Below, in pieces: positions 25,296-34,391 of a stretch of DNA of 62,850 nt; within the stretch, counting starts at the first letter, position 1; each line of letters starts with the position of its first letter. The notes below the pieces were generated by a model, which was not told the DNA's origin, did no database searches, and saw nothing but the letters and a program-made list of their open reading frames with translations. A program made the translations under genes and the position numbers. This stretch comes from Caldilineaceae bacterium (lineage in GTDB: Bacteria; Chloroflexota; Anaerolineae; Caldilineales; Caldilineaceae): NCBI GenBank assembly GCA_011523365.1, contig WTGY01000051.1:1-62850 (forward strand). Reading direction: 5' to 3'.

Positions 25296-26678
25296 TTAAT
25301 AGCTCTCCAGATCAGTAAACTCGATCAGCCCCTCCAATCCCTCCTCCGCAAAGACCCGCCGCACGCGCTGCGCCGGGTTCTCCTTCCGCTCCAGCCGCTG
25401 CCATAAGGGAGCGAGCATGCCCTCTTCGCCGTAGCCGCGGCGGGCAAGAGCGGCCGCGACCAGCCCGAGAATATCGGCCAGAAAGCCGGGCGCTGGCTCG
25501 GGCGCGGCCAGGCCGGCGTGGACTGCCTCGTGGTGATACTCTCTTAACCGCGACCAGGAGGCCGACATAGGATCGGGATTTCCTCTCTCCTCACCAGCCG
25601 GCGCGAACGTGGTCTGCAAATAGTCAGTAATCTGCTCGCGCCCCTCCACCAACCCCAGATAGAGCGCCGTCGCGGCCATCAGTTCCTGCGGCGGCTGCTG
25701 GCATGCCGGGCGCAGCTCGACCGTGCCGTAGGCGGTGCGCAGGCGGGCACTGTGCCAGATATAGTGGTCGTGCAGCAAAAAAGCGTCGAAACAGCCGGGA
25801 GAGAGAGTCTCGGCCCCATTTCCCCCCATTTCAAAATCGGCGCGCAATACCTCGGCGAAGGGCCTCCCGTCGGGCAGCAGGCGTTCTCCTTCACGGTGCA
25901 GCAGGGCTGGCATCCGGCTCAGGCGGGCCACGAAGTCGGTCACGTCGGCGTAGGGGCGGGCGATCATGCCGTGGCGTTCGCCGTAGAGAGCACTGATCAT
26001 ACGCCCTTCGCGCCCGGAGCAGTCGCCGGTCAGCGCGCCGGCAACAACCGGCGAATTGGCGCACAGGGCGACCACCACCGGCGCCATCAAGATGGCGAAA
26101 TTGAGAACGCTGACCGCCTCATCGCGGCTGACATCGACGTGGGTCTGGTCGCTGGCGGTCACGGTGTACCAGATCCAGTCGTCGCCCATGATGTCGGCGA
26201 GCGCGTGATAGCGCTGTTTGGGCGACAGCAGGTCCCGCGTAGCCGGGCTCAGCGGCTGCACGCCATACCCCAGCACGCGCCAGCCCAGCTTCGCTGCAGC
26301 TCGCACCAGCCGCTCCACAGCTGCGCGGAAGGCGCTTTCCAGTTCAAAGAGGGTGGTGTAAGGACCAACGTTTAGCTCAATCGTACCCTTGCCCACCTCG
26401 AGCGCGTAGCTGTAGGCGGCGCCGTCGAGACCGACGATCAGGTCGGTGTTGACGGCATCCCGCTTGATCTTGAGAGGAGAGAGGGAAGAACCCTCGCCCG
26501 TCTCCTCCGCCAGAAGGAGGGGCCACAGCCGGTCAATATCGGCGGCGCGGCCGCTTTGATCGACGACAGGGAATTCCGCTTCGCGGCCGACCGTGCGGGG
26601 GCCTTGCAATTGCGTGGGAAAGTGTGCGGCGAAGCGGTCGGCCAGTGCTTCGTATGCCCGGTGCAGTGAAGGCTCCAC
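25296..26678 (-). CDS. Glutamate-cysteine ligase-like protein, GCS2 family
   Basis: A 460-residue ATP-dependent carboxylate-amine ligase of the GCS2 family, which makes gamma-glutamyl amides. Motifs are GREAEFPVVD (nucleotide and metal site), LEVGKGTIELNVGPY, ATRDLLSPKQRY, TASDQTHVDVS and YGTVELRPACQQP. It starts five bases after the stop of the HAD gene, so translation is coupled. No glutathione synthetase gene is nearby. Either it makes gamma-glutamylcysteine, or, since its operon partners are an aminotransferase/decarboxylase-like enzyme and a HAD hydrolase, it may conjugate glutamate to another amine. Confidence 0.85.
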   Translation of the reverse strand: MEPSLHRAYEALADRFAAHFPTQLQGPRTVGREAEFPVVDQSGRAADIDRLWPLLLAEETGEGSSLSPLKIKRDAVNTDLIVGLDGAAYSYALEVGKGTIELNVGPYTTLFELESAFRAAVERLVRAAAKLGWRVLGYGVQPLSPATRDLLSPKQRYHALADIMGDDWIWYTVTASDQTHVDVSRDEAVSVLNFAILMAPVVVALCANSPVVAGALTGDCSGREGRMISALYGERHGMIARPYADVTDFVARLSRMPALLHREGERLLPDGRPFAEVLRADFEMGGNGAETLSPGCFDAFLLHDHYIWHSARLRTAYGTVELRPACQQPPQELMAATALYLGLVEGREQITDYLQTTFAPAGEERGNPDPMSASWSRLREYHHEAVHAGLAAPEPAPGFLADILGLVAAALARRGYGEEGMLAPLWQRLERKENPAQRVRRVFAEEGLEGLIEFTDLESY

Positions 26679-26683
26679 TATGC

Positions 26684-27481
26684 CTAACCGAATTGGAGCG
26701 GCCTGATCGTAGCCGAGAGGCGTCGGACGATCGTGGGCAGCGCGGCGTATGTGCGACAGACGGCATTGGCCTGCGTCTCGTCGCTGCCGCGGTCTTTGAC
26801 ACCGGTGAAGAGGATGGCGTTCATGCCGATCGACAGGGGACCGATGACGTCGTTGCTCTCGCGATCGCCGATATGGACAATCTGGTAGGGCGCCGCGCCC
26901 AGACCGCGTGCGGCCTGCCGGAAGACGTCAGGCTCCGGTTTCGATGCGCCGATTTCATCCGAAAAGAGCATGTAGTTGAAGTAGCGCAGCAGACCCTGCC
27001 GCTGCAGAAGATAGCGCAGCCCGCGGCCGGTTGTGTGGATGGTGTCGGAGATGATGCCCAGCTTGTAGTGCAGCGAAAGCTCGTCAAGGGCGGCATGCAC
27101 GCCCGGCGTAAAGTCCGGTTGGATGCGTACCTCCATCGTTTCGATCTCTCGCACCAGCTCATCCACCTCGCGCATGAGCCGGGAGAACCGTCCCGGCCCC
27201 GGCCGCAGACCGAGAAATTCGTATGCGTCATACATGCGCGCGGCGATGCCCGGCGTATGCAGCTCCTCGTGCCAGGCATGCTGGAAACTCTCGTTGGCGT
27301 GCTGATACGCCTGCACCGCCTGCTCGTAAGCGATCTCCGGATGCTTCTGGGTCACGTGGCTGGCGAACAACTCGACGCGCGCCTTGGCTTTGCTCGGCAG
27401 GCCCAGCGCCTCCCGCTTCGGCTCATCCGAATCGTCGATCGCAATTGTGTCCCAGAAGTCGAAAGTGATGGCTTCAATCAT
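26684..27481 (-). CDS. HAD superfamily hydrolase
   Basis: A protein of 265 residues with the four HAD motifs: FDFWDT (nucleophile Asp8), GIISDT (motif II), KPEPDVF (motif III Lys) and HIGDRESNDV (motif IV). The residue two after the nucleophile is Trp rather than Asp. This removes the usual phosphatase acid/base, so the reaction may not be simple phosphate hydrolysis. A helical cap domain fills residues 20-120. It is the middle gene of a three-gene operon with the aminotransferase and the GCS2 ligase. Confidence 0.85.
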   Translation of the reverse strand: MIEAITFDFWDTIAIDDSDEPKREALGLPSKAKARVELFASHVTQKHPEIAYEQAVQAYQHANESFQHAWHEELHTPGIAARMYDAYEFLGLRPGPGRFSRLMREVDELVREIETMEVRIQPDFTPGVHAALDELSLHYKLGIISDTIHTTGRGLRYLLQRQGLLRYFNYMLFSDEIGASKPEPDVFRQAARGLGAAPYQIVHIGDRESNDVIGPLSIGMNAILFTGVKDRGSDETQANAVCRTYAALPTIVRRLSATIRPLQFG

Positions 27482-27506
27482 GACTGCGCTGGCCGGCGGC
27501 CAATCA

Positions 27507-28670
27507 TCAGCGGTTTCTCGCTACGGGTGAATCCACCGTTCGGCTCGGCAGATGATCAATCTGGGCCATGGCTTCGATGAGGCGGGCGTTTTCATCCGGC
27601 GGCCTGGCCGCGATGCGGATATGCTCGGGCAAACCGAACGAGGTGCAGTCGCGTACAAACAGCCGCTCTGCGACCAGCCGGTCGCGTATCGACTTGGCAT
27701 CCCCAACCGGCAGCAGGAAGTAGCTGACCGTCGTCGGCAGCGGCGCGTAGCCGCAAGCTCGCAGACCATCCTGCAGGGCCCGCAGATCCTTGCGCAAACG
27801 CGTCGTCGTCTCCTCGCGCCAGTCCATCTCATCCAGCGCCGCCAGCCCGGCCAACTGGGCAACGCCGTTCACGCTCCACGGCGGCTGCATCTCCTGCAAC
27901 CGTTCAACGATCGACGGCGCCGCCAGCAGGTAACCGAGTCGCAGCCCGCCCAGCGCGAAATCCTTCGTCATCGAGCGCAGGACCACGCACCCCGGCCCGC
28001 GCGCCCGACCTGGGTTGCCGTTTCTTCCCGCCATAACCCACTGCGCCGCGCTCCATGGGTCTTCGGTAAATTCGGCATAAGCCTCATCGATCACCCACAG
28101 GGCATTGGGCGCGCCTTCCCACAGATAGCGCATCTCGCCCGGTGACAGGTACTCGCCCGTGGGGTTGTTCGGATTGCAGATGAAGACCAGCCAGGGCGAG
28201 GACGTCTCCAACGCTTGCCGTGTCTGCGCCAGCGTCGTGCCGCCCGGGGCATAGCTGCGCCGCCGGATACGGTGCCAGCCGGGCAGAGGAAGATGGATGG
28301 GATGCCCCCCCGCCATGATGACGCCGTCGGCGTACTCGCTGAAAGTGGGCGACAGAATCGCGGCCTGCCGCTGGAATCCATAAGCGTGCGCCAGCAGCCA
28401 GATCAGGTCGGCGGTGCCATTCCCCACCAGCACCGCGTCCGCCGGCAGGCCGTGGTAGGCGCCAATCTTTTCACGCAGGCGCTGGCTGCGGCTGTCCGGG
28501 TAGCGCGCCAGGAAGGAGCGGCTGATCTCGTCTTGAACAGCTTCGACAACCGACGCCGGCGGACCGTACGGGTTGATGTTCGACGAAAAGTAGATGACTT
28601 CGGAGGGGTCCAACCCCAGCGCATCCAGCTCGGCGTAGTCGGGTGTTCCGTGTATCGAGGTGGTTGGCAT
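27507..28670 (-). CDS. PLP-dependent aminotransferase, HisC/CobD-like
   Basis: A protein of 387 residues of the class I/II aminotransferase fold. The N-terminal SSNINPYGPP matches CobD and HisC proteins. CNPNNPTGEYL and DEAYAEF are active-site segments, and the PLP lysine lies in RSMTKDFALGGLRLGY. It could be a histidinol-phosphate aminotransferase or a threonine-phosphate decarboxylase; no cobalamin or histidine gene is near. As the first gene of an operon with a HAD hydrolase and a GCS2 ligase, it may supply an amine or amino acid that the ligase uses. Confidence 0.85.
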   Translation of the reverse strand: MPTTSIHGTPDYAELDALGLDPSEVIYFSSNINPYGPPASVVEAVQDEISRSFLARYPDSRSQRLREKIGAYHGLPADAVLVGNGTADLIWLLAHAYGFQRQAAILSPTFSEYADGVIMAGGHPIHLPLPGWHRIRRRSYAPGGTTLAQTRQALETSSPWLVFICNPNNPTGEYLSPGEMRYLWEGAPNALWVIDEAYAEFTEDPWSAAQWVMAGRNGNPGRARGPGCVVLRSMTKDFALGGLRLGYLLAAPSIVERLQEMQPPWSVNGVAQLAGLAALDEMDWREETTTRLRKDLRALQDGLRACGYAPLPTTVSYFLLPVGDAKSIRDRLVAERLFVRDCTSFGLPEHIRIAARPPDENARLIEAMAQIDHLPSRTVDSPVARNR

Positions 28671-28872
28671 TTCCAGGTCCGGTTTGCACGCCGTTAGGGG
28701 GGCGCGACGCCCATCGAGACTGTCGCCGAGTATGCTATCACAACGGCAAGCCGCGCGCCACTTATAGGGCCATTTGGGTGCATCCCAAAATGGCGACGAA
28801 CTTTCCTAAACACTGGGTAGCAACGGAGCACAGTCCAGTCCGCGATCAACTCTGAGGCAGAGGAAACGGCAG

Positions 28873-28907
28873 CTCTCTCCTCACTCCTCTTCGCTCTCTC
28901 CTCGCCT
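28873..28907. repeat. Heptamer array, CTCACTC type
   Basis: Five heptamers in phase: CTCTCTC, CTCACTC, CTCTTCG, CTCTCTC, CTCGCCT. It directly precedes the palindromic element at 28910 and, unlike most other arrays, is not next to a stop codon. Confidence 0.7.
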
Positions 28908-28909
28908 TT

Positions 28910-28974
28910 TTGGGCGGTCGGGCCTAGTCGGCCCTCCCTTGTGCGGGGGCTCCGCCCCCGCAACGCCCCCCCTA
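28910..28974. repeat. Palindromic dispersed element, copy 1
   Basis: Two hairpins in series: GGGCC-TAGTC-GGCCC and GCGGGGGC-TCC-GCCCCCGC, with TCCCTTGT between them. The same arrangement recurs at 42261-42326 and at the window end (62813-62850). Confidence 0.8.
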
Positions 28975-29313
28975 AACCAGGCCATGCCTCATCGACCGGG
29001 TGTCGATATTCGTAACAGGTGCCTAATCGAAGGTGTCCAGCCCGACCACGTCCCGCCAGTCCCATCAGATCCCCATAAGTGCCTGCCCTCGCACCCTCCC
29101 CAACTGACGGACGCCACCGTACGGCCAGGCCAGGCGCCTGCACTCCGTCTCGCCCAAAGACTGTAACCAGTTCCAGGCACCGCTGGCACTGATTCCCCGC
29201 CAGACTGGTCCCACCCCAAAATCTGAGATGTACCCGGCGATTTAGCCCTGATCCGTTTGCGTATCCCCTGGTGTACTGGTACATTTCAACCATCGAGTCG
29301 CTGCACTGCAAAG

Positions 29314-29829
29314 ATGACGGGAAACCCCATGCGCACACCGGACGACCTGCAACGTTTCATCGACGAGAACGGGATCGAAGCCCAACTCCTGCGTGAAATC
29401 GGCGACACGCCCACCGTGCCCGCCGCCGCCGCAGCCCTCGGCGTCGAGCCCGACCGCATCCTCAAGACGCTCCTGTTCCTGGCCCAAAAACCGGGCGACC
29501 GGCAGGCTCCGCCGGCCCCGTTCGTCGTCATCAGCCACGGCGAGCGCCGCGTCGAGAAGCGCCCGCTGGCAGACCTGCACGGCGTGGGCATCAAGCGCAT
29601 CAAGCTGGCCTCGCCCGATGTCGTGCTTCAGATGCTCGGATACCCGGCCGGCGGCGTCCCCCCGTTCGGACATAGCTCGGCGGTGCAGGTGCTGCTCGAC
29701 AGTTCGATCGCGGACCTGGACCCCGGGTTCGTCTATGCCGGCGGCGGCGACGACAGAACAATGCTGGAGCTGACGGTCGAAGAGCTGACGCGGGTAGCCC
29801 AGCCGCAGCTCATCTCCCTGAGTGCCTGA
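29314..29829 (+). CDS. YbaK/aminoacyl-tRNA deacylase family protein
   Basis: A protein of 171 residues from the ATG at 29314; an internal ATG five codons later is an alternative. The YbaK/ProX fold is shown by GVEPDRILKTLLF, in which the Lys is the family's catalytic residue, and by GYPAGGVPPFGH near the ligand pocket. Relatives hydrolyse mischarged tRNA in trans. It is followed after 18 bases by the first of two zinc dehydrogenases. Confidence 0.88.
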   Translation: MTGNPMRTPDDLQRFIDENGIEAQLLREIGDTPTVPAAAAALGVEPDRILKTLLFLAQKPGDRQAPPAPFVVISHGERRVEKRPLADLHGVGIKRIKLASPDVVLQMLGYPAGGVPPFGHSSAVQVLLDSSIADLDPGFVYAGGGDDRTMLELTVEELTRVAQPQLISLSA

Positions 29830-29847
29830 AACGCACAGGAGTCCTCA

Positions 29848-30900
29848 ATGACAAGGACAGGGCAGGCAGTTGTCACCGTTGGCCAAGAGTTCAGCATCGG
29901 CGAATACACTGTGCCCGACCCCGCGCCGGGCACGGTTCTGCTGCGGCAAGAGTTGGGCGGCATCTGCGGCACAGACCTTCACAACTGGCAGAAGGGGATC
30001 AAGCGGGCAACGATGCTGGGACACGAAAACGTCGGCGTGATCGAGGCCCTCGGCAAAGGCGTGACCACCGACTATAACGGCACCCCCATCAGAGAGGGAG
30101 ACCGAGTCGTTTTCCATCCCCGCAACACTGTCATGGCTTCCGGGCACGGCGGCGCAGGCGAGCCCTTCAGCGGCGGCTTCGCCGACTACATCTACCTGTC
30201 CGACCCGGCGTCGTGCATCATCAGGTCGGAGGCGCCGCCGCAGGTGGGCGTTTTTGCCGAGCCGTTTACGATCGGCGTGCATGCCGCGTTGCGCGGCGGA
30301 GTCAAAATCGGCGACACGGTCATCGTGCAGGGCGCCGGCCCCATCGGCATGATGTGCCTGATCGCGGCCAGGATCAGCGGCGCAGGCCGCCTGATCGTCA
30401 TCGGCGGTCCCGCCGGCCGCCTGCAGCTTGCCCGCAAGCTGGGCGCACACGAGACAATCGACATCATGGCCGTGCCCGACGCCAATGAGCGCAGGGAGAT
30501 GGCGTTGAAAATGACGCCGGGCCGTGCCGGCGCCGAAGTGGTGATGGAGGCCGCCGGCTTTCTGCCGGCCTTCCCCGAAGGACTGGAGCTGGTAAAAGAG
30601 GACGGCGTCTTTGTCGAGGTCGGCCATTACGTGGATGTCGGCACGATCGAAGTAAACCCGCACCGGCACTTTCTGCGCCCCAATCTGCGGCTGGAAGGCG
30701 TTCGTGGCAGCCAATTCAATCACTTCGTGCGCGCCGTAGCGGTCATGGAAAGCAGCGGCATCGACTTCGCGGCCGTGATCAGCCACATCCTGCCTCTGGA
30801 GCGGGTGCAGGAAGGCTTTGACGCGCTCGACAGCGGTTATATGCTGGACGGGAAGACGGCTTTCAAGATAGCGGTGCGCGGCGCGTTTGGAGCCTCCTGA
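29848..30900 (+). CDS. Zinc-dependent dehydrogenase, MDR family (copy 1)
   Basis: A 350-residue medium-chain dehydrogenase. The catalytic zinc ligands are Cys40 in GGICGTDLH and His59-Glu60 in MLGHENVG. The cofactor domain has VQGAGPIGMM followed by IGGPAGR. The four-cysteine structural zinc lobe seen in most relatives is missing; in its place is FHPRNTVMASGHGGAGEPF. AGGAG precedes the ATG. The next gene encodes a close paralogue with the same order of motifs. Substrate is probably a sugar or polyol, by context only. Confidence 0.88.
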   Translation: MTRTGQAVVTVGQEFSIGEYTVPDPAPGTVLLRQELGGICGTDLHNWQKGIKRATMLGHENVGVIEALGKGVTTDYNGTPIREGDRVVFHPRNTVMASGHGGAGEPFSGGFADYIYLSDPASCIIRSEAPPQVGVFAEPFTIGVHAALRGGVKIGDTVIVQGAGPIGMMCLIAARISGAGRLIVIGGPAGRLQLARKLGAHETIDIMAVPDANERREMALKMTPGRAGAEVVMEAAGFLPAFPEGLELVKEDGVFVEVGHYVDVGTIEVNPHRHFLRPNLRLEGVRGSQFNHFVRAVAVMESSGIDFAAVISHILPLERVQEGFDALDSGYMLDGKTAFKIAVRGAFGAS

Positions 30901-31056
30901 GCGTCTTTTCACGCAGACCTCCGGAACGCGGCCGCGTGATTGCGCATCAGTTTCCACGTCTCGTTCCCGCTGCGGTCAATGGTAGCGAGTTTGGCCCGAA
31001 TTGCCCGGCCGCGAGTCCTTGCGCTGAATACAGATTGAACTCTTAAGGAGATAACG

Positions 31057-32115
31057 ATGACACGGGTAGGACTGGCAGTTTCCACAGAAGGACAACAGTT
31101 CAGCATGGGCGAATACACTGTACCCGACCCCGCGCCGGGCACGGTTCTGCTGCGGCAGGAGCTATGCGGTATCTGCGGCACCGATATTCACAACTGGCAG
31201 AAGGGGATCGAGCCGGCAACGATGCTGGGCCACGAAAACGTAGGCATCATCGAAGCCCTGGGCAGAGGCATGACCACCGACTTCAACGGCACCCCGGTCA
31301 GAGAGGGCGACCGGGTCGTTTTTCATCCCCGCAACAGCGGCATGATCTACGGCTACCGCACCGCCGACGAGCCTTTCAGCGGCGGTTTCGCCGACTACAT
31401 CTACCTCTCCGACCCCGAGTCCTGCATGATCAAGTTGGATGCGCCGCCGCAGGTGGGCGTCCTCGCCGAACCGTTTACGGTCGGCGTCCATAGCGCGCTG
31501 CGCGGCGACGTCAAGATCGGCGACACCGTCATCGTGCAGGGGGCCGGACCCATCGGCATGATGTGCCTGATCGCGGCCAGGATCAGCGGCGCAGGCCGCC
31601 TGATCGTCATCGGCGGCCCTGCCGGCCGCCTGGAGCTCGCCCGCAAACTCGGCGCGCACGAGACGCTCGACATCATGGCCGTCCCCGACGCCGATGAGCG
31701 CCGCGAGATGGCGCTTGGGATGACGCCGGGCCGCGCCGGCGCCGACGTGGTCATCGAGGCCGCTGGCTTCCTCCCGGCCTTCCCCGAAGGGCTGGAGCTT
31801 GTCAAAGAAGACGGCGTCTTCGTCGAGGTCGGCCACTTCGTCGACGTCGGCACGATCGAGGTCAACCCGCACCGGCACTTCCTGCGCCCCAATCTGCGCC
31901 TCGAAGGCGTCTGGGGCAGCCGCTACCACCACTTCACGCGCGCTGTCGCGGTCCTGCAGAGCAGCGATGTCGACTTCAGCGCCGTCATCAGCCACGTCCT
32001 CCCCCTCGAGCGCGTCGCCGAAGGCTTCGACGCCCTCGACGGCGGCTACGAGCTCGACGGCAAGACAGCCTTCAAAATCGCGGTCCGGGGTTCGTTCGGC
32101 GTGGATGCGGGCTGA
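31057..32115 (+). CDS. Zinc-dependent dehydrogenase, MDR family (copy 2)
   Basis: A 352-residue paralogue of the preceding gene, nearly identical over long stretches (for example FSGGFADYIYLSDP and AARISGAGRLIVIGGPAGR). The zinc ligands are CGICGTDIH and MLGHENVG, and again there is no structural zinc cysteine cluster. AAGGAG lies eight bases before the ATG. The differences cluster in the segment after VVFHPRN and near the C terminus, so the pair may have different substrates. It ends convergent with the methyltransferase gene. Confidence 0.88.
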   Translation: MTRVGLAVSTEGQQFSMGEYTVPDPAPGTVLLRQELCGICGTDIHNWQKGIEPATMLGHENVGIIEALGRGMTTDFNGTPVREGDRVVFHPRNSGMIYGYRTADEPFSGGFADYIYLSDPESCMIKLDAPPQVGVLAEPFTVGVHSALRGDVKIGDTVIVQGAGPIGMMCLIAARISGAGRLIVIGGPAGRLELARKLGAHETLDIMAVPDADERREMALGMTPGRAGADVVIEAAGFLPAFPEGLELVKEDGVFVEVGHFVDVGTIEVNPHRHFLRPNLRLEGVWGSRYHHFTRAVAVLQSSDVDFSAVISHVLPLERVAEGFDALDGGYELDGKTAFKIAVRGSFGVDAG

Positions 32116-32161
32116 GGGAAAGCTAGTTTGTAGTCAAGGGGTGTTACATAAAGGTAGGTTT

Positions 32162-32179
32162 TTGGCAAAAGGCTGCCAA
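32162..32179. terminator. Hairpin between convergent genes
   Basis: TTGGCA and TGCCAA flank six bases in the 99-base gap between the dehydrogenase and the minus-strand methyltransferase. No T-run follows on either strand, so it is a weak candidate. Confidence 0.3.
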
Positions 32180-32214
32180 GTCATCTCTCTGACGCTCCGG
32201 CTATTCCGCGGCCA

Positions 32215-33525
32215 CTAGCCTGAACTTGACGCTGCCCGACGCGCAACAAGCGCATATACCCCCTTAACAATCCGCTTCCCCGTCGCAAATTCCAGCGGAT
32301 CGGCCACCTCCGCGCCGGGCAAATAACGGTCATCAACCGCCAACTGGTCCAGCGAAGTCGCCTCGATCTGCTTGAGCGTATCCGTATCGTAAAATCGTAG
32401 CGCCTGCGCTTCGACCTCCCACTGCCCGCCTGCCGTCAGAACGGCGGCCATGTCCTCATGATCGTGCGGCCACTCCCACGTGGTCCGCCCCTGTACGCTG
32501 CGCAGCGGCGACGTACGCGTAAACAGGTCCGGCACGCCGGAGACGATCAGCAGCGGCGCACCCGCTTTCAGCGCCCTGTGCAGCCGCGCCAAACCCATCC
32601 GCAGTTCGATCGGGTCCATACACAGCAGCGAAAAGAAGCAACAGGCCCCGTCGAAAGCGTCCGTTTCCTCCAACTCCACCAGTGCCAGTTGACGAAAATC
32701 CTGTCCCGGCACAGCCTGCCGGGCCTCGGCGATCATCCGCGCCGACGGATCGATGCCCGTCACGCACTGCCCCGCGCCCGCCAGCGCCGCCGCAATCGGC
32801 CTCCCGTGCCCGCAGCCGACCTCCAGTACCCGGCCACCGGCGGGCAGCAACCCCAACCAGCCCTCAAACGCCTCCCGGAAAAACGGTTCGGCCAGATAGT
32901 CATGGCTGTAGTCGCTGCCGAGCGCATCATAGGCCGCCGCGTTGACGCGACTGCTGAAACTGTTCACCTCCTGACCGGGCGACGCCGTTGCGCTGGTCAG
33001 AGCACTGTCGGCCCCCCAGTATTCCAGCGCCTGCCGCAGCTCCTGGTCGAACACCTCGCCGAAACGCAGAAGCGCCTCCCCACCGATCCGGTCTAGGGCA
33101 AAAGTGATGGCTGAACCGTCCCGTGGCCCGCCGTCAGTCAGCCCGCTGACGGTCAACTGCAGAGTCAGCTGATAAGTCGGGTTGCCCTGCGCGTCGGCGT
33201 CCCCGGCACGCGCCATCAGCAACGCCGGCGGGCAACCGCTGCGCCAGGTAGCGTAAGGGGTCTCGCCGCTGAGCAGCTGTTCGATGCCTTCGGCTAAGCG
33301 CCAACCGTCAACCTGCAGAATGTGACGCAGATAGGTCAGCGGCGCGCCCTCAAGCCCATAGCTGATCTCCACCCAGACCGCGTCAGTCGCTGCACACTCA
33401 GCATCCCCCAGCACCAGGCGCACGTGCTGACTGAACGCGGCCGGCGCCCAGGGACGAACTGTGAGCGCGAGAACAGCGTCAGAACCATCCGGGTCCGTAA
33501 GGGTTTGCTGGCGGACGTGGGCCAT
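32215..33525 (-). CDS. Methyltransferase with unrecognised N-terminal domain
   Basis: A protein of 436 residues. The C-terminal half is a class I SAM-dependent methyltransferase: VLEVGCGHGR at residues 233-242, the acidic GIDPSARM after strand 2, then a LHRALKAGAPLLIVSG segment. Residues 1-190 form a separate, mostly beta domain (TVRPWAPAAFSQHVRLVLGD) that I cannot assign. No ribosome site is clear at the ATG. It is the last gene of the minus-strand sugar locus, 23 bases after a TIM-barrel gene. The methyl acceptor is unknown. Confidence 0.78.
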   Translation of the reverse strand: MAHVRQQTLTDPDGSDAVLALTVRPWAPAAFSQHVRLVLGDAECAATDAVWVEISYGLEGAPLTYLRHILQVDGWRLAEGIEQLLSGETPYATWRSGCPPALLMARAGDADAQGNPTYQLTLQLTVSGLTDGGPRDGSAITFALDRIGGEALLRFGEVFDQELRQALEYWGADSALTSATASPGQEVNSFSSRVNAAAYDALGSDYSHDYLAEPFFREAFEGWLGLLPAGGRVLEVGCGHGRPIAAALAGAGQCVTGIDPSARMIAEARQAVPGQDFRQLALVELEETDAFDGACCFFSLLCMDPIELRMGLARLHRALKAGAPLLIVSGVPDLFTRTSPLRSVQGRTTWEWPHDHEDMAAVLTAGGQWEVEAQALRFYDTDTLKQIEATSLDQLAVDDRYLPGAEVADPLEFATGKRIVKGVYALVARRAASSSG

Positions 33526-33548
33526 GGGTCGCGGTCAGAGAGAAGCAG

Positions 33549-34325
33549 TCAGTCGCTCGTACCAGGATAGTCGCCGAGCCATTGCAGGAGCGTCGCCGCA
33601 TCGCGCAGGAAAGCCTCCGGCGCGTCATCCTCCACGAACTCCAGCAGCGCGTAGCGCGTGCGCTCGGGGTCCCCCGCCTGCGCCAGATAGTCCCGCCACA
33701 ACTCCTCGCCCTCTGCCAGGGGACGGCGCTCACCCGTCTGCTGATGCCAGTGGAAGACATGCAGATGTTCCAGCCAGGGCCACACCATCTCTATTCCGGC
33801 GAGGTTGTCGGCGCGCGCGGCGAAGCGAGGCGGCTGCCACAGCGAGCGCACATTGGCATGGTCTACACTCTGCAGGAGACGCAAGGCCGCCGCATTCGTG
33901 TCGGTGAGTGTATTGCCGTGGAACTCGTAGACGACGCCAATCTCCTCGGCCTGGGCCAGGTCGGCGATGCGGCGGCTGTCCTCCACCACCGTCTGAAAGT
34001 AGGCCTCGTCCGCCTCGTCGCTGCCCTGGTTTCCGGGCCATACGCGAATCTGCGGCGCGCCCAGCGCAACCGCCGAGACCAGCACCGCTTCGAACGGGCC
34101 GGTTTCAGGGTGGCCGACGCGGTAGTAGGAGCCATAGGCCGCCGCGTCCAGACCGGCGTCAGCGCCCATGCGGGCGACCGTCTGCGCCCGCGCCTCGTCC
34201 CCGTGCGGAACGTGGATATCCCCACCCCATTCAACCGCGGCCAGGCCGGCCTGCGTCACCAGGGCGATGATCTCCTCCACAGAGAGTTGGCGAAAAGTTA
34301 TAGAGACGAGTCCGGGCAAAAACAT
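33549..34325 (-). CDS. TIM-barrel sugar isomerase/epimerase-like protein
   Basis: A 258-residue protein of the AP-endonuclease-2/xylose-isomerase-like TIM-barrel family. Expected landmarks are the N-terminal SITFRQLSVEEII, GLAAVEWGGD, VVYEFHGNTLTDT (metal Glu) and LLEFVEDDA (second Glu). At the strand where relatives carry Asp-x-x-His for metal binding it reads SLWQPPRF, so one metal ligand set may be lost. It is one of five such genes in the minus-strand sugar locus. Confidence 0.82.
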   Translation of the reverse strand: MFLPGLVSITFRQLSVEEIIALVTQAGLAAVEWGGDIHVPHGDEARAQTVARMGADAGLDAAAYGSYYRVGHPETGPFEAVLVSAVALGAPQIRVWPGNQGSDEADEAYFQTVVEDSRRIADLAQAEEIGVVYEFHGNTLTDTNAAALRLLQSVDHANVRSLWQPPRFAARADNLAGIEMVWPWLEHLHVFHWHQQTGERRPLAEGEELWRDYLAQAGDPERTRYALLEFVEDDAPEAFLRDAATLLQWLGDYPGTSD

Positions 34326-34391
34326 AGGTGATCCTGTCGGGGACGGAGACTGCGCGCGCAGGATGCCCGAGCAACCAGAAGATGGTCCGCA

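Larger units (their letters stand above)
28671..29313. other. Repeat-rich intergenic region
   Basis: The 643 bases between the divergent aminotransferase and YbaK genes hold an imperfect CCATTTGGG/CCCAAAATGG hairpin (28770-28793), a CTC-type heptamer array (28873-28907) and palindromic element copy 1 (28910-28974). The long minus-strand frame across it is not a plausible gene. Confidence 0.6.

Noticed and set aside
28694..29338. Minus-strand frame of 214 codons
   Set aside because: It spans a heptamer array and a palindromic element that also occur elsewhere outside genes, has no domain, and has no ribosome site.
29848..30900. Loss of a zinc ligand in dehydrogenase copy 1 (GGICGTD against CGICGTD in copy 2)
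   Set aside because: The catalytic ligand in this family is the Cys of the ICGTD part, which is present in both copies; the preceding residue varies freely.
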